A stretch of 64,000 bases of DNA, from assembly GCA_033557465.1 (NCBI GenBank), contig CM066031.1, forward strand, positions 1,670,346,800 to 1,670,410,799, written 5' to 3'. A model generated the notes under the pieces. It was not told the DNA's origin. It did not search any database and saw nothing but the letters and a program-made list of their open reading frames with translations. Positions within the stretch are counted from its first letter, which is position 1, and each line of letters opens with the position of its first letter. The stretch comes from Ichthyophis bannanicus (taxonomy: Eukaryota; Chordata; Amphibia; Gymnophiona; Ichthyophiidae). This document shows positions 21,801 through 32,300 of this stretch, one piece after another. Position numbers and translations under genes: made by a program.

Positions 21801-22070
21801 GGGGCAAACACGGTGACGGAATTCAAAATGGCATGGGACAGACAAAGTGGATCCCTTTACAGCAACGGGATAAAATCAAAATAAACTGAACCATCTAATT
21901 TCTCAACAAATAGGGGTGTCCTACATGGAGTGGTGGGTTCACCCCTAAACAAAGACATAGGGAGGGGTGGCCTGCACAGAGCAGCAGGTGTACCAACTCT
22001 TGCCATCGTACTGGGCAGACTAGATGGACCATACTGGTCTTTATCTGCCGTCATTTACTATGTTACTATG
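21800..22070 (+). mobile_element. SINE-like / short retroelement 3' fragment
   Basis: The sequence ends GGGCAGACTAGATGGACC, then TCTTTATCTGCCGTC and TTTACTATGTTACTATG, a tail with an 8-bp repeat like that of the CR1 here. No coding frame is seen. It sits between the 5'-truncated CR1 and the resumed DIRS B at 22071. Its left boundary is uncertain by some 20 bp. Confidence 0.5.
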
Positions 22071-23290
22071 ACAGAGAGCCTGTTCCACCTTGCTTGTTCA
22101 CATAGAACATAGCTACTTGATTGTCGGTCTGAACCAGAACTGTCTTGTAGCTGAGATGGGCCTGAAATACTCAGATAGCATGGAAAATGGCTCCGAGTTC
22201 TAGGAGGTTTATGTGAAGACAAGCCTCCTGTAGGGTCCAGAGACCCTGAGTTGATAGATCGTGCAAATGAGCCCCCCAACCCAACTTGGACACATCTGTT
22301 GTTAGGGTGGCTTGGCATAGAGGCTGCTGGAAAGGAGAGCCTATGAGAAGGTTTCCCAGTGATTGCCACCATTGCAGGGACGAAATGAGACGTGTGGAGT
22401 TTCTGATTTTGTCTGTTAGTCGACCCGAGGCCTGTGTCCACTGAGAGGATAGGGTCCACTGGGCTGCTCGCATATGAAGGCGAGCATAGGGAACCACATG
22501 GACAGCAGATGCCATATGCCCCAGAAGCTGAAGCATCTCCCGAGCAGTCAGGAATGTTTTCGTAGCTGCTTGTGAGGCCAGCCATAGTATACGAAAACAA
22601 CGTGGCTGTGGCAGGAAAGCCCTTGACTGCCTTGTGTCTAGACAAGCCCCTATGAATTCTAGAGACTGAGAAGGGGTGAGATGAGAATTTGGGAGGTTTA
22701 TGACCAATCCCAAGTAGCAAAGGATTTGCATGGTGCAAGAAAGAGCGAAGCTGGCTTCTAGAGTTGTTGATGCTGGGATGAGCCAGTCGTCTAAGTAGGG
22801 GAAGACAAATATTCCTAGAATTCTCAGGAATGCTGCTACTACTGCCATGCATTTTGTGAAGACTCTTGGGGCAGAAGCCAGCTGAAGGTATGGCAGGAGT
22901 GGTCTGAGGGAGATCATCTTGAATTTTTCTCGGAACAGATACCTGTTTAATTCTCTGAGGTCCAGTATAGGCCTGTGCCCCCCTGTTTTCTTTGGGATGA
23001 GAAAAATAGAGGGAGTAGAACCCCATACCCTTTTGGTATATGGGTACCTCTTTTACTGCTCCCTGAGCAAGAAGTGATGCAACCTCCTGACACAAGAGAT
23101 CGGTGAAAGGGAACTGAGAATTGATGATTGTAGGAGGGGGCAAACTGTGAAAATAAGTCTGTACCCCTCTCGTATAATGTACAGAGTCCAGTTTTCTGAT
23201 GTTATTTGCTGCCATCTTCTGGAAAATTGGCATAACCTGCCTGGGATGGTAAGGGTTCTGGACCTTTCAGGGGCAGAATGACCAAGTTCT
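22071..23290 (-). pseudogene. RT-RNaseH of DIRS copy B, central part
   Basis: Frame 22917-22171 carries RT from S-A-P-R-V-F-T-K-C-M through the catalytic Y-L-D-D-W-L and RNase H (TTDVS, LELGAI). The RT palm upstream (22917-23245) has lost a block: sequence jumps from L-R-P-L-L-P-Y-L-Q straight to L-A-S-A-P-R, deleting the L-D-L-K-D-A-Y motif. The alternative register 23233-22058 is also open for 391 codons and is the YR-frame overlap seen in C, D and I. Confidence 0.8.
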
Positions 23291-23750
23291 CTAGGAAGGA
23301 GTCAAAGTCTGCTGAGCCGGTTGAGCTCTTGGAACTTGTGGCTTCCTCTGCTGTCTGGTTTGTTGCTGCCCCTTTTGGGGAGCATGACCTGGACAGTAGC
23401 CTGTATGGGTGTAAGATGGGTAAAATCTCTTTTTCTTATTGAAAAAGGGTTTCTTGACCGACTTTTTCTTTGCTGAGCTGGCTGTAGACTTTTTCATAGT
23501 CTGTTCAAGGTAGTATTTTCAGATTTAATCTGATTGGCTTTGTCTTGCCAATCCTTGCCAAAGAGATTTTCTCCTGTGCAGGGAATGTTTCCTAGTTTAT
23601 CTTGCACCCATTGTTCTAAGTCTGATGCCTGAAGCCAGGCAATATGACGTGCACCGATACAAATAGCAGAGGTTCTGCTAATGCATTCAAAGCAATCAAA
23701 GGCTGCACGGTTCGTAAACTTAGAAACATCCTGGGCATGTTTGACCAGAA
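23291..23750 (-). pseudogene. gag C-terminus of DIRS copy B
   Basis: The end of the gag frame shows the Gln/Lys-rich tail (23497-23291). The conserved C-T-G-E-N-L-F-G-K-D block is encoded near 23560-23590. It is cut by DIRS D at 23750 in sequence that continues at 29542. Confidence 0.7.
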
Positions 23751-24020
23751 AGCACAGTTACTTACCTGTAACAGGTGATCTCTGGGAACAGCAGGAATTA
23801 GTCATCACATATGGGTACGTCGGTACCGACGGAGCCCGCGCGGGAAAGCTCCCCAGCTTTTCAGATTAAAAGCTTTTGGGGCCTCCCACTGCACATGCGC
23901 GCTGCCTTCCCGCCTTCCTGAGCAGCTCTCGTCAGTTCGAGTTTAAAGCTGAGACAATAGAGAGAGAGGACAGGAAGATAGATAGATAGAGATACAACTC
24001 CTAGGGGAGGTGGGTGGGTT

Positions 24021-24118
24021 GTGATGACTAATTCCTGCTGTTCCCAGAGATCACCTGTTACAGGTAAGTAACTGTGCTATCTCCAGGAACAAGCAGGAAT
24101 ACGTCATCACATATGGGG
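24021..24118. repeat. ICR of DIRS copy D
   Basis: TTCCCAGAGATCACCTG and GTTACAGGTAAGTAAC (inverse of the left edge) run into CTATCTCCAGGAACAAGC (inverse of the right edge). Even the copy-specific GTCATCAC of the left edge appears in its second half. Confidence 0.85.
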
Positions 24119-24215
24119 ACTCCCTAGCTAAGATGCCTGGGAGATCCCCCTCCAAGGGTAAACCATCTTCGCATGGATCTCAGGCATCCATCCAGGGAAG
24201 GTGGGCAGGAGTTGT

Positions 24216-27200
24216 TTAAGTATGGAACAGGTGTTTGAGGACAGCCTGACCAAACAAGGCATCCCGGCGGGAGTCCTTGTCCAAGCAGTAATGGGCTGTG
24301 AAGGTATGAACCGAGGCCCAAGTGGCTGCTCGACAGATCTGATCTATGGACACAGAGTGAAGATGAGCCATAGAAGTGGCCATGGCCCTCACATTGTGAG
24401 CTGTGACATGGCCCTCCATAGAAATGTTCTTACTCTGGTAAGCAAAAGAAATACACTGAGCGATCCAATTGGAAAGTGTACGCTTGGTGACTGGAAGTCC
24501 CAAATGAGAAGGATCAAAAGCCACGAAAAGTTGGGAAGACTTTCGATGTGGTTGAGTCCTGTTGAGGTAAAAGGCAAGAGCTCTTTCACAATCCAGAGCA
24601 TGAAGGTTCCTCTCTGCACTGGATGCATGAGGAGCCGGGAAAAAGACAGGTAGATATACCTCTTGATTAAGATGAAAGGGCGAGACCACTTTGGGCATAA
24701 AGTGGGGATTCGTCCTAAGGACCACCTTATCATGATGAAACCTAGTATAAGGTGGATGAGCCACTAAAGCCTGCAGTTCACTGATGCGGCGAGCCGAAGT
24801 GACTGCAATAAGGAAAACAACCTTCCAGGAAAGAAATTTGAAGGAGGTAGAGTCCAAAGGCTCAAAAGGTGGCTTCATAAGCTGACCTAGAACTAGGTTC
24901 AAATCCCATGCTACCGGAGGAGGTCGGATGGGAGGTTTAGTTAGAGTCAGGCCTCTCATGAAACGTGAAACAAGAGGATGAGAGGAGACAGGTTGTCCAT
25001 TTATAGGTTTTAAGGATGCTGCAATAGCACTCAAATGGACCCTTACTGAATTCGTCTTAAGGCCTGCATTTGAAAGATGCAGGAGATAGTCCAAGAGGGA
25101 ATTCAAAGGAAGTGCTAGAGGGTCAAGACCCTGCTGAGCACACCAAATGGAAAAACGTTTCCATTTGAAAGCATAAGAACGCCTCGTGGAAGGTTTCCTA
25201 GAGGCATGAAGGATATCTGTCACAGGTTATTTATTTATTTATTTATTTAACAATTCTTTTATACCGCGCTATTACAATCAGTGCGGTGTACATTGAACAA
25301 GAACATACTACAATGCATACAAGTAACATACTACAATGCATACAAGTAACATTGAGTTTTACATTGAACAGGGAATTTCAACAATAGGACAACCGGGGGA
25401 ACTAGGTTGAGAAAGATTAAAGTCTTGAAGACTTAGGCCTTCAGTAACCAAGCTCTGAGATGTAGGGATTTGGGGTTTGGGTGCCACAAAGTCCCCTCCT
25501 CCTGAGACAGAAGGTCTGGCGCAGCTCCCAGGTCCAGGGAGGATCCCTGGGAGAGATGCAGAAGTAGAGGGAACCACACCTGGCGTGGCCAGCGGGGAGC
25601 TATGAGGATCATAGTCCCGTGATCCCTCTGGAGCTTGAACAGAGTCTTGGATATTAGAGGAATGGGTGGAAAGGCATAGAGGAATTCCTGACCCCAATGC
25701 AGGAGGAAGGCATCGTGGGCCTGAGCTCCCTGACACTGAGTTCTGGAACAGAACCGGGGAAGTTTGGCATTCCACGGACTTGCAAAGAGGTCTATGTCCG
25801 GGGTCCCCCATTCCTGAAAGATTCTGCATATCTGGTCCATATGTAGGGACCATTCGTGTGGAAGCAGAACTCGACTGAGTCTGTCTGCACGAGAGTTTTG
25901 AACTCCTGGAAGATACACTGCAAGAAGGTGAATTTGATGCTCTCTGGCGAAGGCCCATATTCTGAGAGCTTCGTTGCAAAGCGACAGAGAGCCTGTCCCT
26001 CCTTGTTTGTTTATATAGAACATGGCAACCTGATTGTCTGTCTGAACTAGGACAGTCAGATTGACAAGGAGGGTATAGAAGACCTTGAGGGCAAGGTAAA
26101 TTGCTCGCAGTTCCAGGAGGTTGATATGAAGGGTGGCCTCCTGCGGAGACCAAGTGCCCTGAGTGGAGAGGTTCTGAAGATGAGCTCCCCACCCTGTCTG
26201 GGAGGCATCTGTTGTGAGGGTTGCTTGGGACAACAAAGGTTGGAAGGGGACCCCCAACAACAGATTCTTGGTGGATGTCCACCATTGGAGGGACCAAAAT
26301 AGACGGCTTGAGGTGAGTATTTGGACGGAGAGCGCTCCAGATGCTTGAGTCCACTGGGTGGCCAAGGTCCATTGAGCTGCTCTCATATGCAGACGAGCGT
26401 AGGGCACCACATGTACCGTGGAGGCCATGTGGCCCAGAAGTCGCAGCATTTCCCGGGCTGTCAAATGACTGCTGGACTGAGCTTGGAAGGCCAAACTCAG
26501 CAGGCGTTGGGCCCTGACCTGAGGCAGGTAGGCCCTTGCAGTGATGGTGTCTAACTGGGCCCCTATGAACTCGAGAGACTGAGTAGGGATTAGTTGAGAC
26601 TTGGGAAGGTTTACTACCAGTCCTAGATACTGCAGAAGACGCCTTGTGCGGTCCAGGGAAATTTGGGCCTGGGACTGAGAGGGAGCTCGGATGAGCCAGT
26701 CGTCCAGGTATGGGAATATGAAAATTCCCAGGCCTCTTAGAAAGGCAGCTACGACTGCCATGCATTTGGTGAACACTCTTGGAGCAGAGGCTAGACCGAA
26801 GGGGAGTACTCTGTACTGAAAATGTTTTCCCTGAAACAGAAATCGAAGGTATTTTCTGTTGGATGGGTGGATGAGTATGTGTGTATACGCATCCTTTAGA
26901 TCTAGAGAACAAAGCCAATCCTGACTCTGAAGGTATGGAAGGAGAATGCCCAGAGAAAGCATTTTGAATTTCTCCTTGAAAAGAAATTTGTTCAATTCTC
27001 TCAGATCCAGAATTGGTCTGAAGCCCTCTGTCTTCTTTGGTATTAGAAAATAAGGGGAGTAGAATCCCGTCCCCTGTTGAAGAAGAGGGACCTCCTCTAT
27101 TGCCCCCTGGGCAAGGAGGGAGGAGACTTCCTGACCCAAGAGGGCCAGGAGAGATGGGGGAGAATTGAACTGCCTCACCATAGTATAAGGAGGAAGGTCG

Positions 27201-27269
27201 GAAAAATGGAGTTTGTAACCCTCTCTGATGATAGAGAGGGTCCATTGCTCTGATGTAATTTGCTCCCAT
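24216..27269 (-). CDS. YR recombinase of DIRS copy D (split by a LINE/SINE tail)
   Basis: This is the integrase of the element. The catalytic frame 25223-24216 (335 codons) carries a basic N-terminal part (S-T-R-R-S-Y-A-F-K-W-K-R-F), then T-S-A-R-R-I-S-E-L, A-H-N-V-R and H-T-F-T-A-H-Y-C-L-D, so the R, H-x-x-R and Tyr residues are all present. The frame upstream of the inserted tail is open from 27269 to 25359 (636 codons, Met-Gly-Ala-Asn start) and overlaps the RT gene over about 1.8 kb. Removing the insert would join the two. Whether the protein starts at 27269 or near the basic block cannot be settled from sequence alone. Confidence 0.75.
25227..25402 (-). mobile_element. LINE/SINE 3'-tail insertion in DIRS D
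   Basis: It starts with ATTTATTTATTTATTTAAC and TTTTATACCGCGC, and holds ATACTACAATGCATACAAGTA twice in tandem. Inverted, it resembles the tails of the L2 (44805-44872) and of the SINE at 59808. The flanks AGGTT/AGGTT may be a 5-bp duplication. It splits the YR frame between the Asp-Phe-Asn-Leu-Ser-Gln and Asp-Ile-Leu-His-Ala-Ser parts. Confidence 0.65.
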
Positions 27270-27448
27270 CTGGGAGCAAAGTGAGCTAACCTTCCGGGTA
27301 TGGTGAGGGGCTCTGGCTGTTCTAGAGCCAGAAAAGTTAAGTTCTCTAGGGGCAAGTCAAAACCCCTGAGGGGGTGGAGCCTGCTGAGGCGTAGCAGACG
27401 CCGCCGGCTTTGACCTTGCCTGTTTAGGTTGCTGACGTTTAGCAGCAA
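25433..27448 (-). CDS. RT-RNaseH-methylase protein of DIRS copy D, intact 671 codons
   Basis: One uninterrupted frame. RT: L-I-P-K-K near residue 136, L-D-L-K-D-A-Y at 182-188, L-P-F-G-L-A-S-A-P near 215 and the catalytic Y-L-D-D at 247-250. RNase H: Asp in TTDAS (about 414), Glu in LELRAI (about 447), Asp in QTDNQ (about 471) and Asp in ADRLSR (about 522). The tail (550-671) has DLFAS, W-x7-YAFPP and L-I-A-P-R-W-P-R, matching the DAM-like methylase region described for DIRS elements. The start overlaps the gag end (27357-27448). It copies the element's RNA into DNA; catalytic residues all appear intact. Confidence 0.85.
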   Translation of the reverse strand: MLLNVSNLNRQGQSRRRLLRLSRLHPLRGFDLPLENLTFLALEQPEPLTIPGRLAHFAPRWEQITSEQWTLSIIREGYKLHFSDLPPYTMVRQFNSPPSLLALLGQEVSSLLAQGAIEEVPLLQQGTGFYSPYFLIPKKTEGFRPILDLRELNKFLFKEKFKMLSLGILLPYLQSQDWLCSLDLKDAYTHILIHPSNRKYLRFLFQGKHFQYRVLPFGLASAPRVFTKCMAVVAAFLRGLGIFIFPYLDDWLIRAPSQSQAQISLDRTRRLLQYLGLVVNLPKSQLIPTQSLEFIGAQLDTITARAYLPQVRAQRLLSLAFQAQSSSHLTAREMLRLLGHMASTVHVVPYARLHMRAAQWTLATQWTQASGALSVQILTSSRLFWSLQWWTSTKNLLLGVPFQPLLSQATLTTDASQTGWGAHLQNLSTQGTWSPQEATLHINLLELRAIYLALKVFYTLLVNLTVLVQTDNQVAMFYINKQGGTGSLSLCNEALRIWAFAREHQIHLLAVYLPGVQNSRADRLSRVLLPHEWSLHMDQICRIFQEWGTPDIDLFASPWNAKLPRFCSRTQCQGAQAHDAFLLHWGQEFLYAFPPIPLISKTLFKLQRDHGTMILIAPRWPRQVWFPLLLHLSQGSSLDLGAAPDLLSQEEGTLWHPNPKSLHLRAWLLKA

Positions 27449-29353
27449 AACGAGGCTGAGAGGATTGTTGGCCAGTATTTGTAGAAAATCTGGACTTCTT
27501 GTAATAAGGCCTCTTAAAAGACTTCTTCCTGGCAGGAGTGGAGGTAGACTTAGAAAGTCTATCTAAGGTGGCATTTTCTGCATCCATTTGAGTGGCCTTA
27601 ATTTGCCACTCCTCACCAAATAAGTTCTCACCTGTACAGGGCAGATTTCTTAAGCCATCTAGGACCCAAGGTTCTAGATCAGAAGCCTGGAGCCAAGCAA
27701 GACGTCGGGCTGCTATAGCAATGCCCGAAGCCCTACCAGCACCCTCAAAGGAATCAAAAGCTGCCCTGTTGGAGAACTTTGAAATATCCAAAAGGAAATG
27801 AACTTCTCCCTCTTATCCTCAGGGAGAAAGGGGGCAAAATGCCGAACTTTTAGAGCGATTTCACTGAGAAACATGCCCATGTAAAGACTATAGGAATTAA
27901 TCCTGGCTATAAGCATAGTAGCCTGGAAAATTTTCCTGCCAAAAGAGTCTAGAGTCTTACATTCTCGCCCTGGAGGAGTAGAAGAGTGCCTTTTGGTACT
28001 CTTTATCTTCTTCATTGCAGACTTCACCACAATAGAATGGTGAGGCAACTGGGTTTTTTGGAAACCAGGAGAAGGGGGGACACGGTACATGGTGTCCAAC
28101 CTGCGAGAAGAAGGAGACAATGTTAGAGGAGCCTCCCATAAGTCCATCAAGTGTTCTTGAAGGATTTCATGGATAGGCAGGGTGACTGCCTCTTTAGGAG
28201 ACTTAGAGTATCCTAAAATATCCAGTTTCTTTGATCTGGGTTCCTTTTCAGAGGATGAAGCAATAGAAAGACCTTTAGCCATTTCTATGATGAAGTCCTG
28301 AAAGGACAAATCCTCTGGTGGAGACATTCTCCTGTTAGGAGAAGAAGGCTCCTCAGGAAGATCAAGGGAGAACTCATCAGAATCATCAGAGGAGTTAAAA
28401 ACCTCTGAAGAAGCAGAGTATCCTCTATGTGCTTCCAACGCACGATACGCATACCGTTCGGTATCGACATCGGGCGTACCGGGTATGGGATCGGTACCGG
28501 GCAAAAGCCCGGATCCGGCATGCGGAACCGATCTGCGTTTGGAAGACGATGGCCTCGGTTCCGGTATGGAAGCCATTACCGGAACCGGACCCGGTACCGC
28601 TGGCTGCGGTACCGAGGGCGTAGCAGCATTAATAAAAGCCAGAATGGCCTGCTGCATGACTTGGACAGTATTGCCCATAGACGCCACTGCTGCCTGGATG
28701 TCGGTACCGGTATGGGCCGGTACCCCAGAGCAGTACAACAGGTGATCTGTCGAGGCCGCGCCATCGATGTCAACCTGTGACCCCATGATTGCTTTGGAGG
28801 CCGGAGCCTCCCGCCGGGGTTTTTTGGCCTGGGCAGAATCCTCGAACTTAGAATTGAGAGCCTCTCGATCTTTAGAAAGAGATTTGCTTTTAGAGGATTT
28901 GCCCACTGGAGTTTTGGTTACCTGAGATCCATCCGGAGAGGAAGACCTGGATGACTGTGATGCTTCTGAAGGAAACAGCACATGGAACTTGTTGGCCCGG
29001 TTCTGCAATCCACGTTTCGACATCTGGGAGCAGGATGGGCAGTCCGGTATGGAATGGTCAGGTCCTAAACATTTAAGACACCATTCATGGGTGTCTGTAA
29101 GAGGAATGACAGCACTGCACTTGGTACACTTTTTAAAACCAGGAACTGGCTTCTCCCTGAGGAGAATTGTGTAGGCCTGAAGGCCTAACAAAGTACCAAG
29201 CTGTGCTGAAGAAAAGAAAAAAATATATTTTTTTTTTTTTTTAAAAGAAAGAAAGAAAGAGACCGGCAGTACCGGTTTCAGAATGGGGAAGGCAGGTACG
29301 CGGTCTAAAGAAAACAATAAAATTAACAATTTCTTCAGCGGTGACAGGAACAC
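27357..29353 (-). pseudogene. gag-like protein of DIRS copy D, start codon lost and one deletion
   Basis: The zinc-finger region (K-C-T-K-C, W-C-L-K-C-L-G-P-D-H, C-P-S-C) is at about 29130-29010. The family ATG is replaced by AGG (R-E-K-P-V-P instead of M-E-K-P-A-S), so translation would have to use an upstream in-frame ATG at 29353 or another codon. Frame 29353-27713 is open for 546 codons. Near 27790 a deletion shifts it away from the C-terminal frame 27791-27357, which has the G-E-N-L-F-G-E-E block and basic tail. Confidence 0.75.
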
Positions 29354-31070
29354 GACCTGCTGGCTCCGCGGAAAAAAAGAAACTGACGAGAGCTGCTCAG
29401 GAAGGCGGGAAGGCAGCGCGCATGTGCAGTGGGAGGCCCCAAAAGCTTTTAATCTGAAAAGCTGGGGAGCTTTCCCGCGCGGGCTCCGTCAGTACCGACG
29501 TACCCATATGTGATGACGTATTCCTGCTTGTTCCTGGAGATTAAGAAATTCCCCCCTTTTTTTCCTCAGGGAGAAGAGGGCTCATGAGCTACAAGTCTCT
29601 GCAACCTCCTTGAGGAACATTCCCCATATAGAGAATGTAGGAGTTGATCCTGGCTGCCAACATGGAGGATTGGAAGCATTGACGCCCAAAGGCATCAAGT
29701 GTTCTCGATTCACGGCCTGGAGGATTGGAAGAATGCATTTTAGCACTCTTAATCCTATGCATCGCCGATTCCACTACCATTGAATGGTGTGGTAACTGAG
29801 TCTTTTGAAAACCAGGACAGCTTGGAACTCAGTACATGGTATCAAGTCATCGAGAGTGTGGAGACACCGTTAAAGGAGTTTCCCACATTCTTAGCATAAG
29901 ATCATGCAAGATTCTGCGAATGGGCAGGGTAGCTGCCACCATAGGAGCCTTAGGGTATTGAAGAATTTCTAATTCTTCTGCTCTGCGTTCCTTTTCCGGA
30001 GTCACCGTGATTGAAAGACCTCGAGCTAAATCACATATGAAATCCTGGAAGGACATGTCTTCTGGAGGAGACATTCTGCGTTGAGGAGGAGATGGATCCT
30101 CCGGAAGGATTTCTCTGGTACCGGCAGAGTCACCAGAGTCATCGGAATCGGAGGATTCGAAGTATCTCTGCGCCGGGTGTTCCTGCAACGCACGGTACCG
30201 GTACCGCTCAAAGTCGGTGCCGGGGTGTCTCGGTACCGGCCCCTCGATAGCTGAGATAGACTCAAGGCTCGGCATGGGAGGAAGCATACCGACCGAGGCA
30301 GGTATGTTCGGTACCGGTACCAATACCAGTGGAACCATCTGTAGCGGTCTTAGCAATACCGAAGCTGCTAAGAGGGCCGCTAGACTGCGTTCGATAGCGA
30401 GGATTCTCTGATCCATTGCTCCTGCCGATGTTTGGGTGTCGGTACCGGTGGAAGCAGGTACGACTCCAGAACATGGCACCAGTAGTTCTGAGGTGGAAGC
30501 CTCTGGAACATTCTGGAGCCCCGTTAATGCTTTGGAGACCGAGGCCTCCCGCCAGGGCTGTTTTGCCAGTGGACTTTCCTCGAGGGCAACGCCAGTGGCA
30601 TCTCGATACCTGGAAGGAGATCTACCCTTTGAGGACCGGCCAGTCTTAGAAGACTTAGGTTTAGTTACCCGATATCCATGGGAGGAAGATGAAGCCCTGG
30701 AAGACGTCAATGCAACTGACATCGTATCTGCAGCAAAAAGGGTATCGAGTTTTGCAGCTCTATTCTGCAGGCCCCTCTTAGTCATCTTTCTGCAGGAGAA
30801 ACACTCCAATGGACAATGGTCACGACCTAAACATTTGAGACACCAGTCATGGGTGTCGGTGACGGATATGGTACTGCCACACTTGGAACATTTCTTGAAA
30901 CCAGTAGCTCAGCGGTTCTCAACCTGTGGGTCGCGACACCCACGGGGGTCGCCACAGGATTCAGCGGGGGTCGCCTCATTCCGCTGTTAAAAAAAACCCA
31001 AAAAAACACCATAACCACACAAATTGCTGCCACGTCCGCTTCTCGGCAGCGGCAAACTGACAAACTCCAA

Positions 31071-31330
31071 TCTTCTGCAGCCACGGCTCCCTGCCTCTTA
31101 GGGAACCATGGCTGTGCCTGTGAATGAAGCCGTTGCGGAGCCTGTCTCTCGATGGGCTCCATGCAGCATTGTCCCACCTCCAAAGGAAGTTGTTTACCAC
31201 TTCCTTTGGAGGCGGGACAATGGCATGCTGCACGGAGACCGTCGAGAGACAGAAAGGCTCTGCAACAGCTTCACTCACAGCAGGCACAGCCGTGGTTCCC
31301 TAAGAGGCAGGGAGCCGCGGCTGCAGAAGA
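31071..31330. repeat. Long inverted repeat (hairpin) inside the hAT element
   Basis: The arms 31071-31190 and 31199-31330 are reverse complements with few mismatches and small indels, separated by the 8-base loop TGTTTACC. The outer ends are TCTTCTGCAG/CTGCAGAAGA and the inner ends AAAGGAAGT/ACTTCCTTT. Confidence 0.85.
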
Positions 31331-31369
31331 ACAGGGCAGTAGCAGGCAGACAGGGAGAGGGGAGGAGGG

Positions 31370-32300
31370 GGCAGGGAACCTGCAACGGGGCTGACATGGA
31401 GGGAGGGCTGAAATGGACAGAGTGGGGGTTGACATGGAGGGAGGGAGGGGGGCTGACATGGACAGAGGGGGGGCTGACATGGAGGGAGGGAAGAGACAGG
31501 GGGACATACTGGACAGATGGGGGATAAATGCTGGACAGAGGGGAGAGACAGTGTGGGGTTAGAATTATAATGGGCAGATGGGGGGGCTAGGACTGGTAAT
31601 GGGTTGATTAGGGAAGGCTAGGACTGGGAATGGACTGATCAAGAGAGGGGTGGGACTGGTAATGTGCTGATAGGAGGGTAGGACTAGTAATGGACTGATG
31701 GGCTAGCATTGGAAATGGAGCTGATCGGGGAGGTTAGGACTTGAAATGGGCTGATGGGGAGGTAGGACTGGTAATGGGGTTGAGGAGAGACTAGCACTGG
31801 AAATGAGCTGATTAAGGGAGGCTAGCACTGGTAATGGGCTGATTAGGGGAGCCTAGCACTGGTAATGGGGTTGAGGAGAGACTAGCACTGGAAATGAGCT
31901 GATGGGGGGGAGGGGTAGGACTGGTAATGGGCTGATTGGGGGAGCCTAGCACTGGTAATGGCATTGGGGGAGGGGACTAGCACTGGAAGCGAGCTGATTG
32001 GGGGCTTCAACTGGGAATGGGCTGATTGTGGGGTGAGATGGATAGAGCTGCTGGCCCTGGGGCTAAGGCTACAAATGGGCTGATATGAGGGGATGGGAGA
32101 ATGGAACTGGAAGGGAGTGGATCTGAGAGGGGCTGCCATGGTATCTGTACTAGAAGGGACTGGTCAGTGGGGAAGGAGGGGACTGGAAGGGAATGGACAC
32201 CAGTGGCAGTCATGGGAATGCAAGTTGACATTGGAAGATACTGGGATTGAGGACTGTAAAGGGGCTGATACTGGGGAGGGTTAGTGGGACTGGAAATAGG
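31370..32300 (+). repeat. G-rich degenerate tandem repeats in the hAT element
   Basis: Units of GGCTGACATGGAGGGAGGG (31390-31490) are followed by many copies of a longer motif built on CTAGCACTGGTAATGGGCTG and its variants (about 31560-32050). There is no coding potential; short ORFs here are translations of the repeat. Confidence 0.7.

Larger units (their letters stand above)
23751..29541 (-). mobile_element. DIRS-b retrotransposon copy D, near-complete, inside DIRS B
   Basis: It is about 5.8 kb from AGCACAGTTACTTACCTG to TTCCTGGAGAT, with ICR, YR, RT-RH-methylase and gag in order. The inverted terminal repeats (23790-23935 against 29375-29505) are almost identical. Flanks are the gag of B on both sides (GACCAGAA on the left, TAAGAAATTCC on the right), with no target duplication. 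It is the best preserved DIRS-b here. Visible defects are a lost gag ATG, a small gag deletion near 27790 and a LINE/SINE tail inserted in the YR frame. Confidence 0.9.
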
